Source of the DNA: CAWGXG01 sp963826505
GTDB lineage: Bacteria > Chloroflexota > Anaerolineae > Aggregatilineales > Aggregatilineaceae
Direction: 5' to 3'
Length of the DNA stretch: 64,000 nucleotides
NCBI GenBank assembly: GCA_963826505.1
Contig: CAWGXG010000005.1
Location: 620,001 to 684,000, forward strand
A model generated the notes under the pieces. That model worked only from the letters and a program-made list of their open reading frames with translations, searched no databases and was not told the origin of the DNA. Numbering within the stretch: the stretch's first letter is position 1; every line of letters begins with the position of its first letter. Both the position numbers and the translations under genes were made by a program. Shown here in pieces: positions 26,796-35,021 of this stretch.

Positions 26796-27467
26796 TCAGC
26801 CCGACAAATCCTCAGGCGGCCCGTCGCCTAGACCAGCCGCACGCGCGCGTAGCGCCGCCTGAGTGCGATCGGCGACCTGCAATTTATTGAAGATGTTCGA
26901 GACGTGGTTGCGCACAGTCTTGAGGCTGATCACCAGCGAGTCAGCAATTTCGGCGTTGGTGTCGCCCTGGGCGATCATCGTGAGAATCTCGCGCTCGCGG
27001 GTGGTGAGTTCGGGGAAGATTTCCGTCGGCACCTGCGGTTTCAAATTGGCGAAGAAATGCATCAGGCGCTGCGCGATCTCCGGGCTAAACAAGGATTCCC
27101 CATTGGCCACACTGCGAATCGCGCGCAGCATCACGGTTTGATCCGCCCCCTTGAGCACGTAGCCACGCGCGCCCGCGCGCATCGCCGCGAAGACCGATTC
27201 GTCATCGTCGAACATGGTCAGCATAATGACGCCGATGTGCGGGCTGTCGCGCAGAATGCGCCGCGTGGCCTCAATCCCGTTGACATCCGGCATCTTGAGA
27301 TCCATGAGGATCACATCCGGCTGCAAACGCATAGCCTCATCAATCGTCGTCAGCCCTGTAGGGGTTTCACCCACCGGCTCGATATCCGGAACCGAAGCCA
27401 ACAGCGACTTCAGCCCTTCGCGAAAGAGCGTGTGATCGTCAGCGATCAGAACACGGATGGTTTCCAT
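26796..27467 (-). CDS. NarL/FixJ-family response regulator
   Basis: A 223-residue two-component regulator. The receiver domain has the acidic pair D10/D11, the phosphoacceptor D56 in LMDLKMPDVNG, the conserved threonine in MLTMFDDD and the lysine in GYVLKGAD. A LuxR-type helix-turn-helix follows at about 150-212 (LTTREREILTMIAQGDTN, VISLKTVRNHVSNIF). No histidine kinase is adjacent, so it is an orphan in this window. It is transcribed in the same direction as the exporter genes, which begin 219 bp further on, and could regulate them. Confidence 0.93.
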   Translation of the reverse strand: METIRVLIADDHTLFREGLKSLLASVPDIEPVGETPTGLTTIDEAMRLQPDVILMDLKMPDVNGIEATRRILRDSPHIGVIMLTMFDDDESVFAAMRAGARGYVLKGADQTVMLRAIRSVANGESLFSPEIAQRLMHFFANLKPQVPTEIFPELTTREREILTMIAQGDTNAEIADSLVISLKTVRNHVSNIFNKLQVADRTQAALRARAAGLGDGPPEDLSG

Positions 27468-27503
27468 AGGTCTTTCCGTCCCTTGTGCTTGCCGGGTAAT
27501 ATC

Positions 27504-27512
27504 ATTTTAGCA
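27504..27512 (-). promoter_or_regulatory. Extended -10 promoter of the response-regulator gene
   Basis: On the minus strand TG-C-TAAAAT forms an extended -10 element about 37 bases upstream of the ATG. No good -35 element is seen. Confidence 0.4.
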
Positions 27513-27575
27513 TTCCGTGCGTTCACACGCTGACTTCAGCCAGGATCACTCATCGCATGAACGGTCGCGTGAAGA

Positions 27576-28592
27576 TCACAGTCTGACCAGCGAGTACTGG
27601 ATACGTCCCAGGCTGAACGGAAGCTGCCGCCAGTGATCGCCGTAATCGGTTGTGCGCCAGATGTCGCCGTTGCTCAGCCCGGCATAGAGGTGGCCCGGTG
27701 CGTCAGGGACGGTGACCAGTGCATAGGCCATATGGTCGAGCGGCTGCGGCAGCCCGCCGCCCAGCCGTTCCCAGCGCGCGCTGCCCCGTTTGCGGAAGAT
27801 GAATGCGTTCGCGCGACCATCCCAATGACCACGCGGCATCATGCTAAGCTCAGGAAATACGACATGTGGCGCGGCCGAAAGATACCAGATATCGGGTTGC
27901 GCGGGGTCCGCCGCGCAGGCCATCCCGTACAGACTCCAGCGCAGCCCGCGGCGCGGCTGTGACCAGCTTCGGCCCGCGTCTGAACTGACGGCAGCAGGCC
28001 AGCCGCCGCCCGCCTGATAAACCCAGTCTCCGCTGGTGTGGTGAAAGCGCAGCGAGTGACAGTCGCGGCTGGTGCCTTTGAGATGCCCATGCCATGACTG
28101 GCCGCCATCCGTGCTGCGGAACACGCCCCCAAATTCAACGCCCGCGACAACCATATCGGGGTCCGTGGGCGATACGGCCAGGCCCATCACGTACGGATCG
28201 CCGGGTTCGGCCGGCGTGAACCAGAAGCGGCGGCGCAGCGCGCGATACGTTTCCTGCTCGGTCCAGGTTTGCCCGCCGTCACGCGTGACGAAGATCGCGG
28301 GCGGTTTCGTCCCAGCATAGATCACGCCTGGGTCAGCGCGGCACACCGCGATCGACTTCACTACCTGGTCGCTCAATCCTACCGACTGCCAGGTACGACC
28401 GCGATCATCGGATTTGAGGACGCCGCGCTCACGCGTTCCGGCGTAGACGCCATCCGGGTTGCCCGGATCACCGACCACGCAGGTCACAGACACATCCTCT
28501 AGAACGCGGGACACCTGCCACGTATTGTCAGCGGCACAGTCAGCGATCGCGATCCCATGTCCGACTGAAGCTACAAACGTCTCTGAGTTCAT
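27576..28592 (-). CDS. BNR/VPS10-type beta-propeller protein
   Basis: A 338-residue protein made of repeated strands with Asp-box-like motifs: SDDRGRTWQSVG, TRDGGQTWTEQ, STDGGQSWHG, SSDAGRSWSQ and TTDYGDHWRQ. These S/T-x-D-x-G-x-x-W boxes are typical of sialidase-like and photosystem-assembly-like propellers. No signal peptide is present, and the catalytic arginines of true sialidases are not recognisable, so an enzyme activity should not be assumed. The ATG at 28592 has AGGGAGGA seven bases upstream; an open frame reaching 28775 has no such site. It is a single gene, convergent to nothing and divergent to the VOC gene. Confidence 0.8.
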   Translation of the reverse strand: MNSETFVASVGHGIAIADCAADNTWQVSRVLEDVSVTCVVGDPGNPDGVYAGTRERGVLKSDDRGRTWQSVGLSDQVVKSIAVCRADPGVIYAGTKPPAIFVTRDGGQTWTEQETYRALRRRFWFTPAEPGDPYVMGLAVSPTDPDMVVAGVEFGGVFRSTDGGQSWHGHLKGTSRDCHSLRFHHTSGDWVYQAGGGWPAAVSSDAGRSWSQPRRGLRWSLYGMACAADPAQPDIWYLSAAPHVVFPELSMMPRGHWDGRANAFIFRKRGSARWERLGGGLPQPLDHMAYALVTVPDAPGHLYAGLSNGDIWRTTDYGDHWRQLPFSLGRIQYSLVRL

Positions 28593-28799
28593 GCCGACTT
28601 CCTCCCTCTGACCAATGTCATCCTCTGGCGCGCGCCGGGCAGCGTGTGAACCGCATGCGCGGTTCCAGACACCAGTGCGTATATCCCCACAATAACCGAA
28701 GACGCGCCCGCTGTCATCAGCCCCAGTCACGTCCCGACCGGGAAAAACGCCCACGCCGGTCGGGAACGGTACCACGCGGAAAATCGCGACGGCGACCTA

Positions 28800-28808
28800 T
28801 GCTATAAT
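28800..28808 (+). promoter_or_regulatory. Extended -10 promoter of the VOC gene
   Basis: TG-C-TATAAT is a perfect extended -10 element about 40 bases before the start codon. No clear -35 is seen, which extended -10 promoters do not require. Confidence 0.6.
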
Positions 28809-28847
28809 GCGAAACAAGCTATCTCACAGGAAGCGAGCCGATCGTTG

Positions 28848-29585
28848 ATGCCCTTAAGCCTCGACCATGCCGTGATCGCGGTCAATGCCCTGGATGCCGC
28901 CATCGAAGATTACCGCCAGTTGGGATTCACAGTGGTGCGCGGCGGAATGCACGCCAACCGCGCCACGCACAATGCTCTGATCACCTTTGCCAACGGCACC
29001 TACCTGGAGCTGCTCGCGACCACCGGCGAACCGCTGCTCCCCGGCGTGATCGATTTCAGCACTTTGCTTTTGCACGGCGAAGGACTGGTGGGCTTTGCCC
29101 TGCGCTCGGACGATCTGGAAGCTGAGGCCGCCCGGCTGCGCGCGGAAGGATTCGCGATCGGGCCGGTGATTCCCGGCGAGCGTCGTCGCGCAGATGGCAA
29201 GCTGGTGCAGTGGAAGCTGGCCCTGCTCGACGACGCATTCGCCCCCTTCCTGATCCAGGATGTCACCCCACGCGCGTGGCGCATTTCGGCTGATCCGGCG
29301 CTGACGACCCATCCCAATACAGCGCAGGGCTTGCGACGCGTGGAAGTCGCCACGCGCGATCTACCGGGTGCGCGGAACCGGTACGCGCAGCTGTTTGGGA
29401 TCACGCCACCGCTACAGACAGCCGACGATCGTGCCCTCGGGGACGTTATGCTAAGTGCGGCGCTCGGCGCCGATAACCTGGACGGGCCGTCGGCCCTGCA
29501 TCTGGATTTCGCAAGCGATCTTGGTCGCGAGTTTGCGTTGGAGCATACGCACGGGGTACGAATCGTACGATCGACGCCTGGCTGA
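28848..29585 (+). CDS. VOC-superfamily (glyoxalase-like) protein
   Basis: A 245-residue protein beginning LSLDHAVIAVNALDAAIEDYRQLGFTV, the standard first beta-alpha-beta-beta module of the vicinal oxygen chelate fold, with His at the metal position. A second, weaker module starts at about residue 160 (LRRVEVATRDLPGARNRYAQLFG). The pattern matches the glyoxalase-like domain of group PF13468. Function could be isomerisation, ring cleavage or resistance binding; nothing in the context decides. Start ATG 28848; the TTG directly before it is an alternative. Confidence 0.8.
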   Translation: MPLSLDHAVIAVNALDAAIEDYRQLGFTVVRGGMHANRATHNALITFANGTYLELLATTGEPLLPGVIDFSTLLLHGEGLVGFALRSDDLEAEAARLRAEGFAIGPVIPGERRRADGKLVQWKLALLDDAFAPFLIQDVTPRAWRISADPALTTHPNTAQGLRRVEVATRDLPGARNRYAQLFGITPPLQTADDRALGDVMLSAALGADNLDGPSALHLDFASDLGREFALEHTHGVRIVRSTPG

Positions 29586-29715
29586 CGCGGGTCGGGCCGG
29601 TTCAGGTAGTTCGAAGCGATGCGATCACTTGAGGATTTGAAGCAACCTCGCGGCGGGGACGATCGCGGCATAGCATAGGTCACTGTGACGATTGGAGATT
29701 CGAAAGGAAAACCTC

Positions 29716-30069
29716 ATGGCTGACTCACTAGACCAGTACTTCCAGACCTTGAAGAACCCCAAGCATCATGATGATTTGCAGCACCTGCGCGCCTTCCTCA
29801 AGGCACAGCTTCCTGACGCCGCAGAAACGCTCACCTACAGCATGCCCACCTACGTGCAGAACGGGCAGGTCGTGGTGTCGATGGCCTCCCAACGCCACTA
29901 CATGAGCCTGTACATGGATATGGGCCTCGTGGCGGCCCACCGTGCCGAGCTGGACGGGCTGGACTGCGGCAAGAGCTGCATTCGCTTCAAGACTCTCGAA
30001 GAGCTGCCTTTGGACGTAATCGGCACGATCCTGCAAGAGACGGTGGAACGCCAGAGCGGTTCCGCCTGA
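29716..30069 (+). CDS. DUF1801 (YdhG-like) small protein
   Basis: A 117-residue protein with the DUF1801 features: an N-terminal helix pair (DSLDQYFQTL, HLRAFLKAQLPDAAETLTYSMPTY), then the YVQNGQVVVSMASQRHYMSLYM strand block and KSCIRFKTLEELPLDVIGTIL. The family is small and cytosolic, related to frataxin-like or iron-sulfur folds, with no established reaction. The ATG at 29716 has AAAGGA upstream. It is 130 bp after the VOC gene and convergent with the RpiR gene. Confidence 0.8.
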   Translation: MADSLDQYFQTLKNPKHHDDLQHLRAFLKAQLPDAAETLTYSMPTYVQNGQVVVSMASQRHYMSLYMDMGLVAAHRAELDGLDCGKSCIRFKTLEELPLDVIGTILQETVERQSGSA

Positions 30070-30136
30070 CGCCGCTGAACGATCGTTCCGAAGTTCGCGC
30101 GGAGACGTGTTTTCCCCCGTTTACAGGCGGCCCAGG

Positions 30137-31042
30137 CTAGGACGGGGTGAAGATTTGAAAGGTCTCAAAGAGGAATTCCAGGTGTTCCAGGCGTTGCTCG
30201 GCGGATTTCGGATCGCTGACAAACAGCGCCCCCGTCAAACTGTTGAGCAGGGCGAACACCGCCACAGAGTTACCATAAAGCCACAACCGGTAGGGCACGA
30301 TTAGCGACAAATCCGCCCGCTGGGCCGCCGGAGACACCAGCGAATCGGTCAGGGCGATCACCCCCGCGCCAATCTTCTGCGCGTACTCCATCGTGATGAG
30401 CGTTTCGCGGCTGTACCGCGCGAAACAGATCGCAAACAACAGGTCATCGCCAGTCATTGATTCCAACTGGCTGGGCAGCGGATCGATTCCCGGCTTGAGC
30501 ACCAGCGTATTGGGGCGCACATAGCGCAGAATATTGCCAAAGTTCAGCGCCGGGGCGAAAGACGTCCCCAACCCCACGATCACCACCTGCCGGGCATTGT
30601 CGAGTAACTCCACCGCTTTTTCGAAGACGTCGACCGGCACGTGTTGTGTCAAACTCAGCAGGTTGTCGATCTCTTCGCGCAGCACCGTCTGGAGAATTGA
30701 CGTTTCGCCCGATTCCATCTGGCCTTTGCGCAGGTTATCAATCAACTGCTGCGACCCGATTTGCAGGCGCTGCGACAACTGCGCCTGCCGCATGAGCTGT
30801 TTGCGCAGCGCGTTCTGCAGCTCCGGGAAGCCCCTATACCCCAGGGACTGGGCCGTCCGCACCACCGTCGAGGGGTTGACGTCCACCGCCTCCGCAATTT
30901 GGGTCACCGTGGAATACATGACGTCTAACCCGTGTTCCAGCAGGAACTTCGCCACTTTCTGCTGGCTGCTGGAAAGGGAATCGTGCTGGGCACGGATGAC
31001 CGCAATCGCGTCTTCCAGGTTCATGTCGGGTGATGACGCCAT
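30137..31042 (-). CDS. RpiR/MurR-family transcriptional regulator (HTH-6 plus SIS domain)
   Basis: A 301-residue regulator. Residues 1-90 hold the RpiR helix-turn-helix (SSSQQKVAKFLLEHG, VTQIAEAVDVNPSTVVRTAQSLGY). Residues 130-280 hold a sugar-isomerase (SIS) effector domain with VVIVGLGTSFAPALNF and AICFARYSRETLITMEYA. SIS regulators usually sense phosphorylated or amino sugars, including MurNAc-6-phosphate in MurR. It is the last gene of the minus-strand operon behind two peptide permeases. The inverted repeat at 33192-33207 in the divergent promoter region is a candidate operator. The start at 31042 is chosen over 31090, which would overlap the permease. Confidence 0.9.
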   Translation of the reverse strand: MASSPDMNLEDAIAVIRAQHDSLSSSQQKVAKFLLEHGLDVMYSTVTQIAEAVDVNPSTVVRTAQSLGYRGFPELQNALRKQLMRQAQLSQRLQIGSQQLIDNLRKGQMESGETSILQTVLREEIDNLLSLTQHVPVDVFEKAVELLDNARQVVIVGLGTSFAPALNFGNILRYVRPNTLVLKPGIDPLPSQLESMTGDDLLFAICFARYSRETLITMEYAQKIGAGVIALTDSLVSPAAQRADLSLIVPYRLWLYGNSVAVFALLNSLTGALFVSDPKSAEQRLEHLEFLFETFQIFTPS

Positions 31043-31055
31043 ATGAACTATGCCC

Positions 31056-31955
31056 TTACTTATAGATTTGGCGGGGATCAAGAGCATCACGCAGCCCGTC
31101 GCCCAGCAGGAAGAAACACAACACCGTCAGCGTGATCGCCATACCGGGAAAGATCACCAGGTGAATGCCCTTGTCAAAATAGGCCCGCGACTCGGTCAAC
31201 ATATTGCCCCAGGTGGGAGTTGGCGGTTGCACGCCCAGTCCCAAAAAACTCAGACCCGATTCCAAAAGGATGAGCGCCCCGGCGCTGATCGTCATCGAGA
31301 TGATGGCGATCGACAGCACGTTGGGCAGGATATACTGCGTCATCAAGCGCCTGTCACTGCACCCCACGGCCCGGGCCGCTAACACGTATTCTTTGTTTTT
31401 CAGGGTGAGCGTCTGTCCACGGATCAAGCGCGCAGTTTCGATCCAACCTAGCGCCGCCAGGAACAGGATCAGAGTCTCTGCCGAGGGCGACCAGATGGCC
31501 GTGGCGATGAGCAGCAGAAACAACGCCGGGATCGAATTCAGCGTTGTGATAAACCACATGATGAAGTCGTCTACGGCCCCCCCATAATACCCTGCTACAA
31601 CGCCGACTACCAGACCAATGCTCATGGACAGCGCGCTGGCAGCATAGGCCACCGCCAGAGAAATACGCCCGCCAAACATCAGCCGGATCAGCAGATCGCG
31701 CCCCAGGTGATCGGTGCCAAAGGGATGTTCGGAGCTGGGCGGCTGATAGCGGTCGCGCACACTGGTGTGCTGTACGTCAAGATGAAGCTCGCGCTCGACA
31801 ACCGGTGGCCCGAAGACGCAGGTGGCCGTCAACGCGATGAGCACAACCGCCGCGAAGATCGTCAGCTTGTCGTGCAGAATCTGGCGAAATGCGCTGCCCC
31901 AGAAGGAACGTCCGTGATCAATAGTGAGCAGCTGAGGTTGTGAATTGACCGTCAC
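31056..31955 (-). CDS. Peptide-type ABC importer permease, DppC/OppC type
   Basis: A 299-residue membrane subunit. The OppC N-terminal domain leads to EHPFGTDHLGRDLLIRLMFGGR. About six helices are visible, as are the coupling loop EYVLAARAVGCSDRRL and the C-terminal LSFLGLGVQPPTPTWGNML motif. It lies five bases after the partner permease and 13 bases before the regulator, in one operon. No OppD/OppF ATPase gene lies nearby, so an ATPase encoded elsewhere must serve it. Confidence 0.93.
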   Translation of the reverse strand: MTVNSQPQLLTIDHGRSFWGSAFRQILHDKLTIFAAVVLIALTATCVFGPPVVERELHLDVQHTSVRDRYQPPSSEHPFGTDHLGRDLLIRLMFGGRISLAVAYAASALSMSIGLVVGVVAGYYGGAVDDFIMWFITTLNSIPALFLLLIATAIWSPSAETLILFLAALGWIETARLIRGQTLTLKNKEYVLAARAVGCSDRRLMTQYILPNVLSIAIISMTISAGALILLESGLSFLGLGVQPPTPTWGNMLTESRAYFDKGIHLVIFPGMAITLTVLCFFLLGDGLRDALDPRQIYK

Positions 31956-31960
31956 GTTCC

Positions 31961-33001
31961 CTACCTTCTTCTCTGGTCAAAGCGTATACGCGGGTCCAAT
32001 ACGCCGTACAGCACATCCGAGATCAGCATGCCAATGATGAACAGCACCGCGCTCATGAGGACCGCCCCCATGATCAGCGGAAAGTCCTGCTGCAGCATGG
32101 CCGTGACCACCAACCGTCCCATGCCGGGCCAGCTAAACACTTGCTCGACGATAACCGCCCCGCCAATGAGCCCGCCCAAAGCCGGACCCAGGAAGGTGGC
32201 GATAGGAATGAGCGCGTTACGTAGAATGTGGTGCCAAAACACCGTACTCTCACGCAGGCCCTTCGCGCGCGCCGTCCGGATATAATCCTCCCCCATCACT
32301 TCAAGCGCTTCCGCCCGCACATAACGCGAGATGGTAGCAATGATACCCAGTGCCAGCACCGACACCGGCATGATCATATGCGACACGGTGTCCCACAGGT
32401 CGAAACCCGCGGTCGTGCGACGCAGGTCGCGCCGACCTCCCAACGGCAGCCACTTGAGCTCCACCCCAAACAGAATAATCAGCAGCAGCCCCAACCAGAA
32501 ACTCGGCAACGCCGTCCCGATAACCGAGAAGAATCTTATCAACTGATCGAAGATGGACCCGTGCCGGACCGCGGCCAGCAATCCCAGCGGAACCCCTACG
32601 CCGTACCCGATAATCAGGGCCGACAGCATTAACTGTAATGTGGCCGGGATGCGTTCTTCGATTAGGTCTAGCACCGGGCGCTTTTGAATAACGGATTGTC
32701 CCAGGTCACCCCGCAAGATTCCCTTGCGCGTCCCCCAAATATCGCCGGTGCCGTCGCCGTCGACGTCTATTTTCGTCCAATCATTCCCCACCAACCAATA
32801 GATGTACTGGGTATAGGCCGGCTTGTCGAAACCGAGCTGCCGCCGCAAGCGTGTGGTCGCTTCTGAGGAAGCCGCCGGGTTGAAGGTCAGGAACGTCATC
32901 GGATCGCCTGGCGCGGCCTGCATCACAAAGAACGAAATCAGTGAGATGCCAAAGAGCGTGGGTACAGCTTGTATAAGCCGGCGAATTATGTATTGTGTCA
33001 T
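31961..33001 (-). CDS. Peptide-type ABC importer permease, DppB/OppB type
   Basis: A 346-residue membrane subunit starting MTQYIIRRLIQAVPTLFGIS, the standard first helix. A segment at about 70-105 contains an insertion relative to short family members (VGNDWTKIDVDGDGTGDIWG) with a calcium-loop-like D-x-D-x-D pattern, presumably outside the membrane. The coupling loop is DYIRTARAKGLRESTV and the C-terminal block is FSWPGMGRLVVTA. The frame is open to 33169, but family conservation begins at 33001. It is divergent from the binding-protein gene. Confidence 0.92.
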   Translation of the reverse strand: MTQYIIRRLIQAVPTLFGISLISFFVMQAAPGDPMTFLTFNPAASSEATTRLRRQLGFDKPAYTQYIYWLVGNDWTKIDVDGDGTGDIWGTRKGILRGDLGQSVIQKRPVLDLIEERIPATLQLMLSALIIGYGVGVPLGLLAAVRHGSIFDQLIRFFSVIGTALPSFWLGLLLIILFGVELKWLPLGGRRDLRRTTAGFDLWDTVSHMIMPVSVLALGIIATISRYVRAEALEVMGEDYIRTARAKGLRESTVFWHHILRNALIPIATFLGPALGGLIGGAVIVEQVFSWPGMGRLVVTAMLQQDFPLIMGAVLMSAVLFIIGMLISDVLYGVLDPRIRFDQRRR

Positions 33002-33168
33002 GTCGGGACGCCATCTCGGTTGCTTGGGAACAATCGGGTTATTCGCCAGGGGCACGAAACAACTTGAGCCTGGGAAAGACGATACTACCCGTAATAAGAC
33101 AACATAGTACTGGTGTATATTGACACTATGAAATTTCTCAGACCAGGAATAGGCCGCAGCAGCGCCCA

Positions 33169-33196
33169 ATTATAATCGTTGAACACATGATTGCAA
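33169..33196 (-). promoter_or_regulatory. Promoter of the minus-strand permease operon
   Basis: Read on the minus strand, TTGCAA (33196-33191), a 16-base spacer and a perfect TATAAT (33174-33169). The -35 element overlaps the inverted repeat at 33192-33207. Confidence 0.55.
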
Positions 33197-33207
33197 ACTT
33201 ATTTGCA
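33192..33207. promoter_or_regulatory. Candidate operator between divergent peptide operons
   Basis: TGCAAA-CTTA-TTTGCA is a perfect 6-4-6 inverted repeat between the two divergent promoters and overlapping the minus-strand -35. A third TTTGCA-like half-site follows at 33212-33217. The RpiR regulator in the operon is the obvious candidate to bind here, by inference. Confidence 0.45.
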
Positions 33208-33212
33208 TTTTT

Positions 33213-33241
33213 TTGCAGCAGGCACAATTCGTTGCTACTAT
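33213..33241 (+). promoter_or_regulatory. Promoter of the plus-strand peptide operon
   Basis: TTGCAG (33213-33218), a 17-base spacer and TACTAT (33236-33241), about 80 bases upstream of the binding-protein start. Confidence 0.5.
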
Positions 33242-33319
33242 CAAGGACGATCATCGTTTTCCCCGCAATAAAATAGTCCGCCAGACCGGAACAAGATGAG
33301 CATTCTTAGGAGACACATT

Positions 33320-34924
33320 ATGCGCAAATCAGTTCTGTTAGTCATGTTCGTGTGTATGGTTCTGGGTGTGACCTCCGCGTCCGCGCAGGACGGCAAGACT
33401 TTTGTGGATGCCTATCCCGCCGATCCGACAACATTCAACACCATCACGTGGGTTGAAGGCGTGGATAATTTCGCACAGGAGCTAATCTTCCCCTATCTCT
33501 CCACCAACAATCTTGAGACCGGGGCCCCCGAGCCATACCTGGCGGAATGGGTAGTCTCGCCGGATGGATTGACCTACACCTTCTCCATCCGTGAAGACGC
33601 GGTTTGGAGCGATGGGGTGCCGATAACCTCAACGGATGTCGCGTTCACGCTGAATGCCATGTTCAGCGACCAGGTGCAGACTTTCCGGACGATCGGGGCC
33701 CTCGAAGCGATCAACATTCTCGACGACAAGCACTTTGAGATCGTTCTGACCACGCCCGCCTGCGACCTTTTCAGCCAGATTGGGGTTGGCATAATGCCCG
33801 CCCACAAATTCGCAGCGGATTATAGCGACTTCATGACGTCGGACTTCAATATTCATCCCGACATCAGCGGTGGCCCCTTCATCCTGACCGACCGCTCGGT
33901 GGATGAATATCTGCGTTTTGAAGCCAACGACACCTTCTTCATGGGAAGACCACAGATTGACCAGTATCTCATCCAGGTCATTGTCGACCCGCAGGTGCGC
34001 ATCCAGGCCGTGGAAAGCGGCGCAGCGGACTATATGCTGGGCCTCAGCAGCGACCAGATCGGGCCTTTCGAGAACAATCCCGATTTCATTCTTCACCCGA
34101 GAGAAGCAAACGGTTGGGACGTCATTCTGTTCAATCTGGCCGATCCGGCCCAGCCCATGCCCGCCTATGATGCCGACGGCAACATGGTCGACCAACCGCC
34201 GCACCCCATCCTGGGTGATGTGCGCGTCCGCCAGGCCCTGATCATGGGCTGGGATCATGAAGACGGCGTGTTCCTGACCGGTGAAGGTGCTCGCCGCCTG
34301 GTTGGCCCGATTGCGCCCATCCTGACTGATGCTTATGACAACGACCTGGAACTCTACCCGTACGATCCTCCCGCCGCCGCCGCGTTGCTCGATGAGGCGG
34401 GGTGGGTCCTCAACGGTGATGTTCGTGAAAAAGACGGCGTGCCCATGAAGCTGGAAGTCGTCTATATCGCCGGGTTCGAGGATTACGCCGCCGTGCTGGC
34501 CGACTACTGGACCAGCCTGGGCGTGGATGTCACCCTGACGACTGGCGAACAGGGTGTGATCATTAACGATTACGTCGCTTCACAGACCTTCGACGTCTTC
34601 ATCATTCAGGCCGCCTGGGACCGTCCATCACCCGATGTGCTGTTAAACTTCTTGTGGAACAGCGCCGGCGACTTTGGCACCAACTTCAGCTCTTTCGTCA
34701 ATCCCGAATTCGATGGCATCCTGGCAGAACTGGCGACGGCGAGTTGTTCAGTGGACGCGCGCCAGCCGCTCTATTACCGCATCCAGGAAATCTTCAAGGA
34801 TCAGGCCGTATCCGATTTTATAAGCACTACCGTGGACTACGTCGTGACCAACTCGCGGATCGGCAACGCCGAATTCTCGGCCTGGGGCCACTCTCCCACC
34901 TGGGAATGGACCATTAGCGACTAG
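33320..34924 (+). CDS. Peptide-type ABC importer substrate-binding protein, family 5
   Basis: A 534-residue secreted binding protein. The ATG at 33320 follows AGGAG by eight bases and opens a Sec signal peptide ending SASAQDG, without lipobox cysteine. Family blocks are PYLAEWVVSPDGLTYTFSIR, the IREDAVWSDGVPITSTDVAFTLN core, SGGPFILTDRSV and the late PYDPPAAAALLDEAGW. It is 61 percent of the way to nothing unusual in length, being typical for OppA-type proteins. It faces the two permease genes across a shared promoter region and heads an operon of peptide- and amino-acid-processing enzymes. Confidence 0.92.
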   Translation: MRKSVLLVMFVCMVLGVTSASAQDGKTFVDAYPADPTTFNTITWVEGVDNFAQELIFPYLSTNNLETGAPEPYLAEWVVSPDGLTYTFSIREDAVWSDGVPITSTDVAFTLNAMFSDQVQTFRTIGALEAINILDDKHFEIVLTTPACDLFSQIGVGIMPAHKFAADYSDFMTSDFNIHPDISGGPFILTDRSVDEYLRFEANDTFFMGRPQIDQYLIQVIVDPQVRIQAVESGAADYMLGLSSDQIGPFENNPDFILHPREANGWDVILFNLADPAQPMPAYDADGNMVDQPPHPILGDVRVRQALIMGWDHEDGVFLTGEGARRLVGPIAPILTDAYDNDLELYPYDPPAAAALLDEAGWVLNGDVREKDGVPMKLEVVYIAGFEDYAAVLADYWTSLGVDVTLTTGEQGVIINDYVASQTFDVFIIQAAWDRPSPDVLLNFLWNSAGDFGTNFSSFVNPEFDGILAELATASCSVDARQPLYYRIQEIFKDQAVSDFISTTVDYVVTNSRIGNAEFSAWGHSPTWEWTISD

Positions 34925-34952
34925 CCGTTCCAGCCATCGCACGATCATACGC

Positions 34953-34978
34953 AGGGACACGCCAGATGGTGTGTCCCT
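34953..34978. terminator. Hairpin after the binding-protein gene
   Basis: AGGGACACGCCA pairs with TGGTGTGTCCCT with a single G-T wobble and a two-base loop, 28 bp after the stop codon. With no T-run it probably attenuates or stabilises instead of fully ending the transcript. Confidence 0.55.
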
Positions 34979-35021
34979 CCTCACTTATGCCATATGCTGT
35001 TGATCTCATGAGAAGGACACC

